DNA of 64,000 nucleotides from Strigops habroptila (lineage: Eukaryota > Chordata > Aves > Psittaciformes > Psittacidae): the NCBI RefSeq assembly GCF_004027225.2, contig NC_044278.2, positions 56,041,743 through 56,105,742 on the forward strand, given 5' to 3'. The notes below the pieces were generated by a model. It was given only the letters and a program-made list of their open reading frames with translations. It searched no databases and was not told the origin of the DNA. How positions within the stretch are numbered: position 1 is the first letter of the stretch; every line of letters starts with the position of its first letter. The translations under genes and the position numbers were made by a program. Positions 63,898 through 64,000 of the stretch are shown here, one piece after another.

Positions 63898-64000
63898 CTG
63901 TTGACAAAGGGGGAAAAAACCAGTGATGAGTAAAAAACACTGTGTAATATTTTAGTGGATCCTTAAATGATAAATGGTGAGGAGAGAAAAGAATGGAGGA

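Overview
The window is bird genomic DNA carrying parts of two neighbouring GABA-A receptor subunit genes, both on the minus strand. Bird origin is suggested by several CR1 LINE 3' ends with their typical terminal ATTCTATGATTCT units, and by LTRs of avian ERVL type that I remember as abundant in Neoaves. All intergenic and intronic DNA is otherwise ordinary AT-rich vertebrate sequence. There are no operons, CRISPR arrays or bacterial genes.

Right side (about 55.0-64.0 kb): the last four coding exons of GABRA5 (alpha-5 subunit). In transcription order they are 63754-63897 (end of the ligand-binding domain, loop C side), 57991-58143 (pre-M1, M1, start of M2), 56378-56589 (M2, M3, start of the intracellular loop) and 55318-55608 (rest of the loop, M4, stop). 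The upstream exons lie beyond the right edge. A candidate poly(A) signal sits at 55031-55036.

Middle (about 44.8-55.0 kb): the 9.7 kb interval between the GABRA5 stop and the GABRG3 start. It holds two CpG islands (about 44.9-46.6 kb over GABRG3 exon 1, and about 47.7-48.75 kb, not explained by either gene), a TATA-containing candidate GABRG3 core promoter, a CR1 copy, a truncated ERVL LTR and a possible divergent plus-strand exon.

Left side (1-45.6 kb): the 5' end of GABRG3 (gamma-3 subunit). Exon 1 (45585-45637) encodes the signal peptide, exon 2 (42010-42158) the mature N-terminus, exon 3 (28397-28464) the first beta strand region. The three exons join in phase to give residues 1-90. Positions 1-28396 are the beginning of intron 3; I could not find exon 4 there. 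Intron 3 contains a 1-kb CR1 relic, two closely spaced complete solo LTRs with 5-bp target duplications, several palindromes and low-complexity tracts.

The two genes encode subunits of the same pentameric chloride channel family. Their same-strand order GABRA5 then GABRG3 matches the conserved GABRB3-GABRA5-GABRG3 cluster known from mammals and birds. No clearly new system is evident. The best loose ends are an unassigned coding-like frame in intron 3 (1725-2027), an exon-like block in a GABRA5 intron with a transmembrane-like translation (62221-62371), and the orphan CpG island with a well-formed plus-strand exon beside it.
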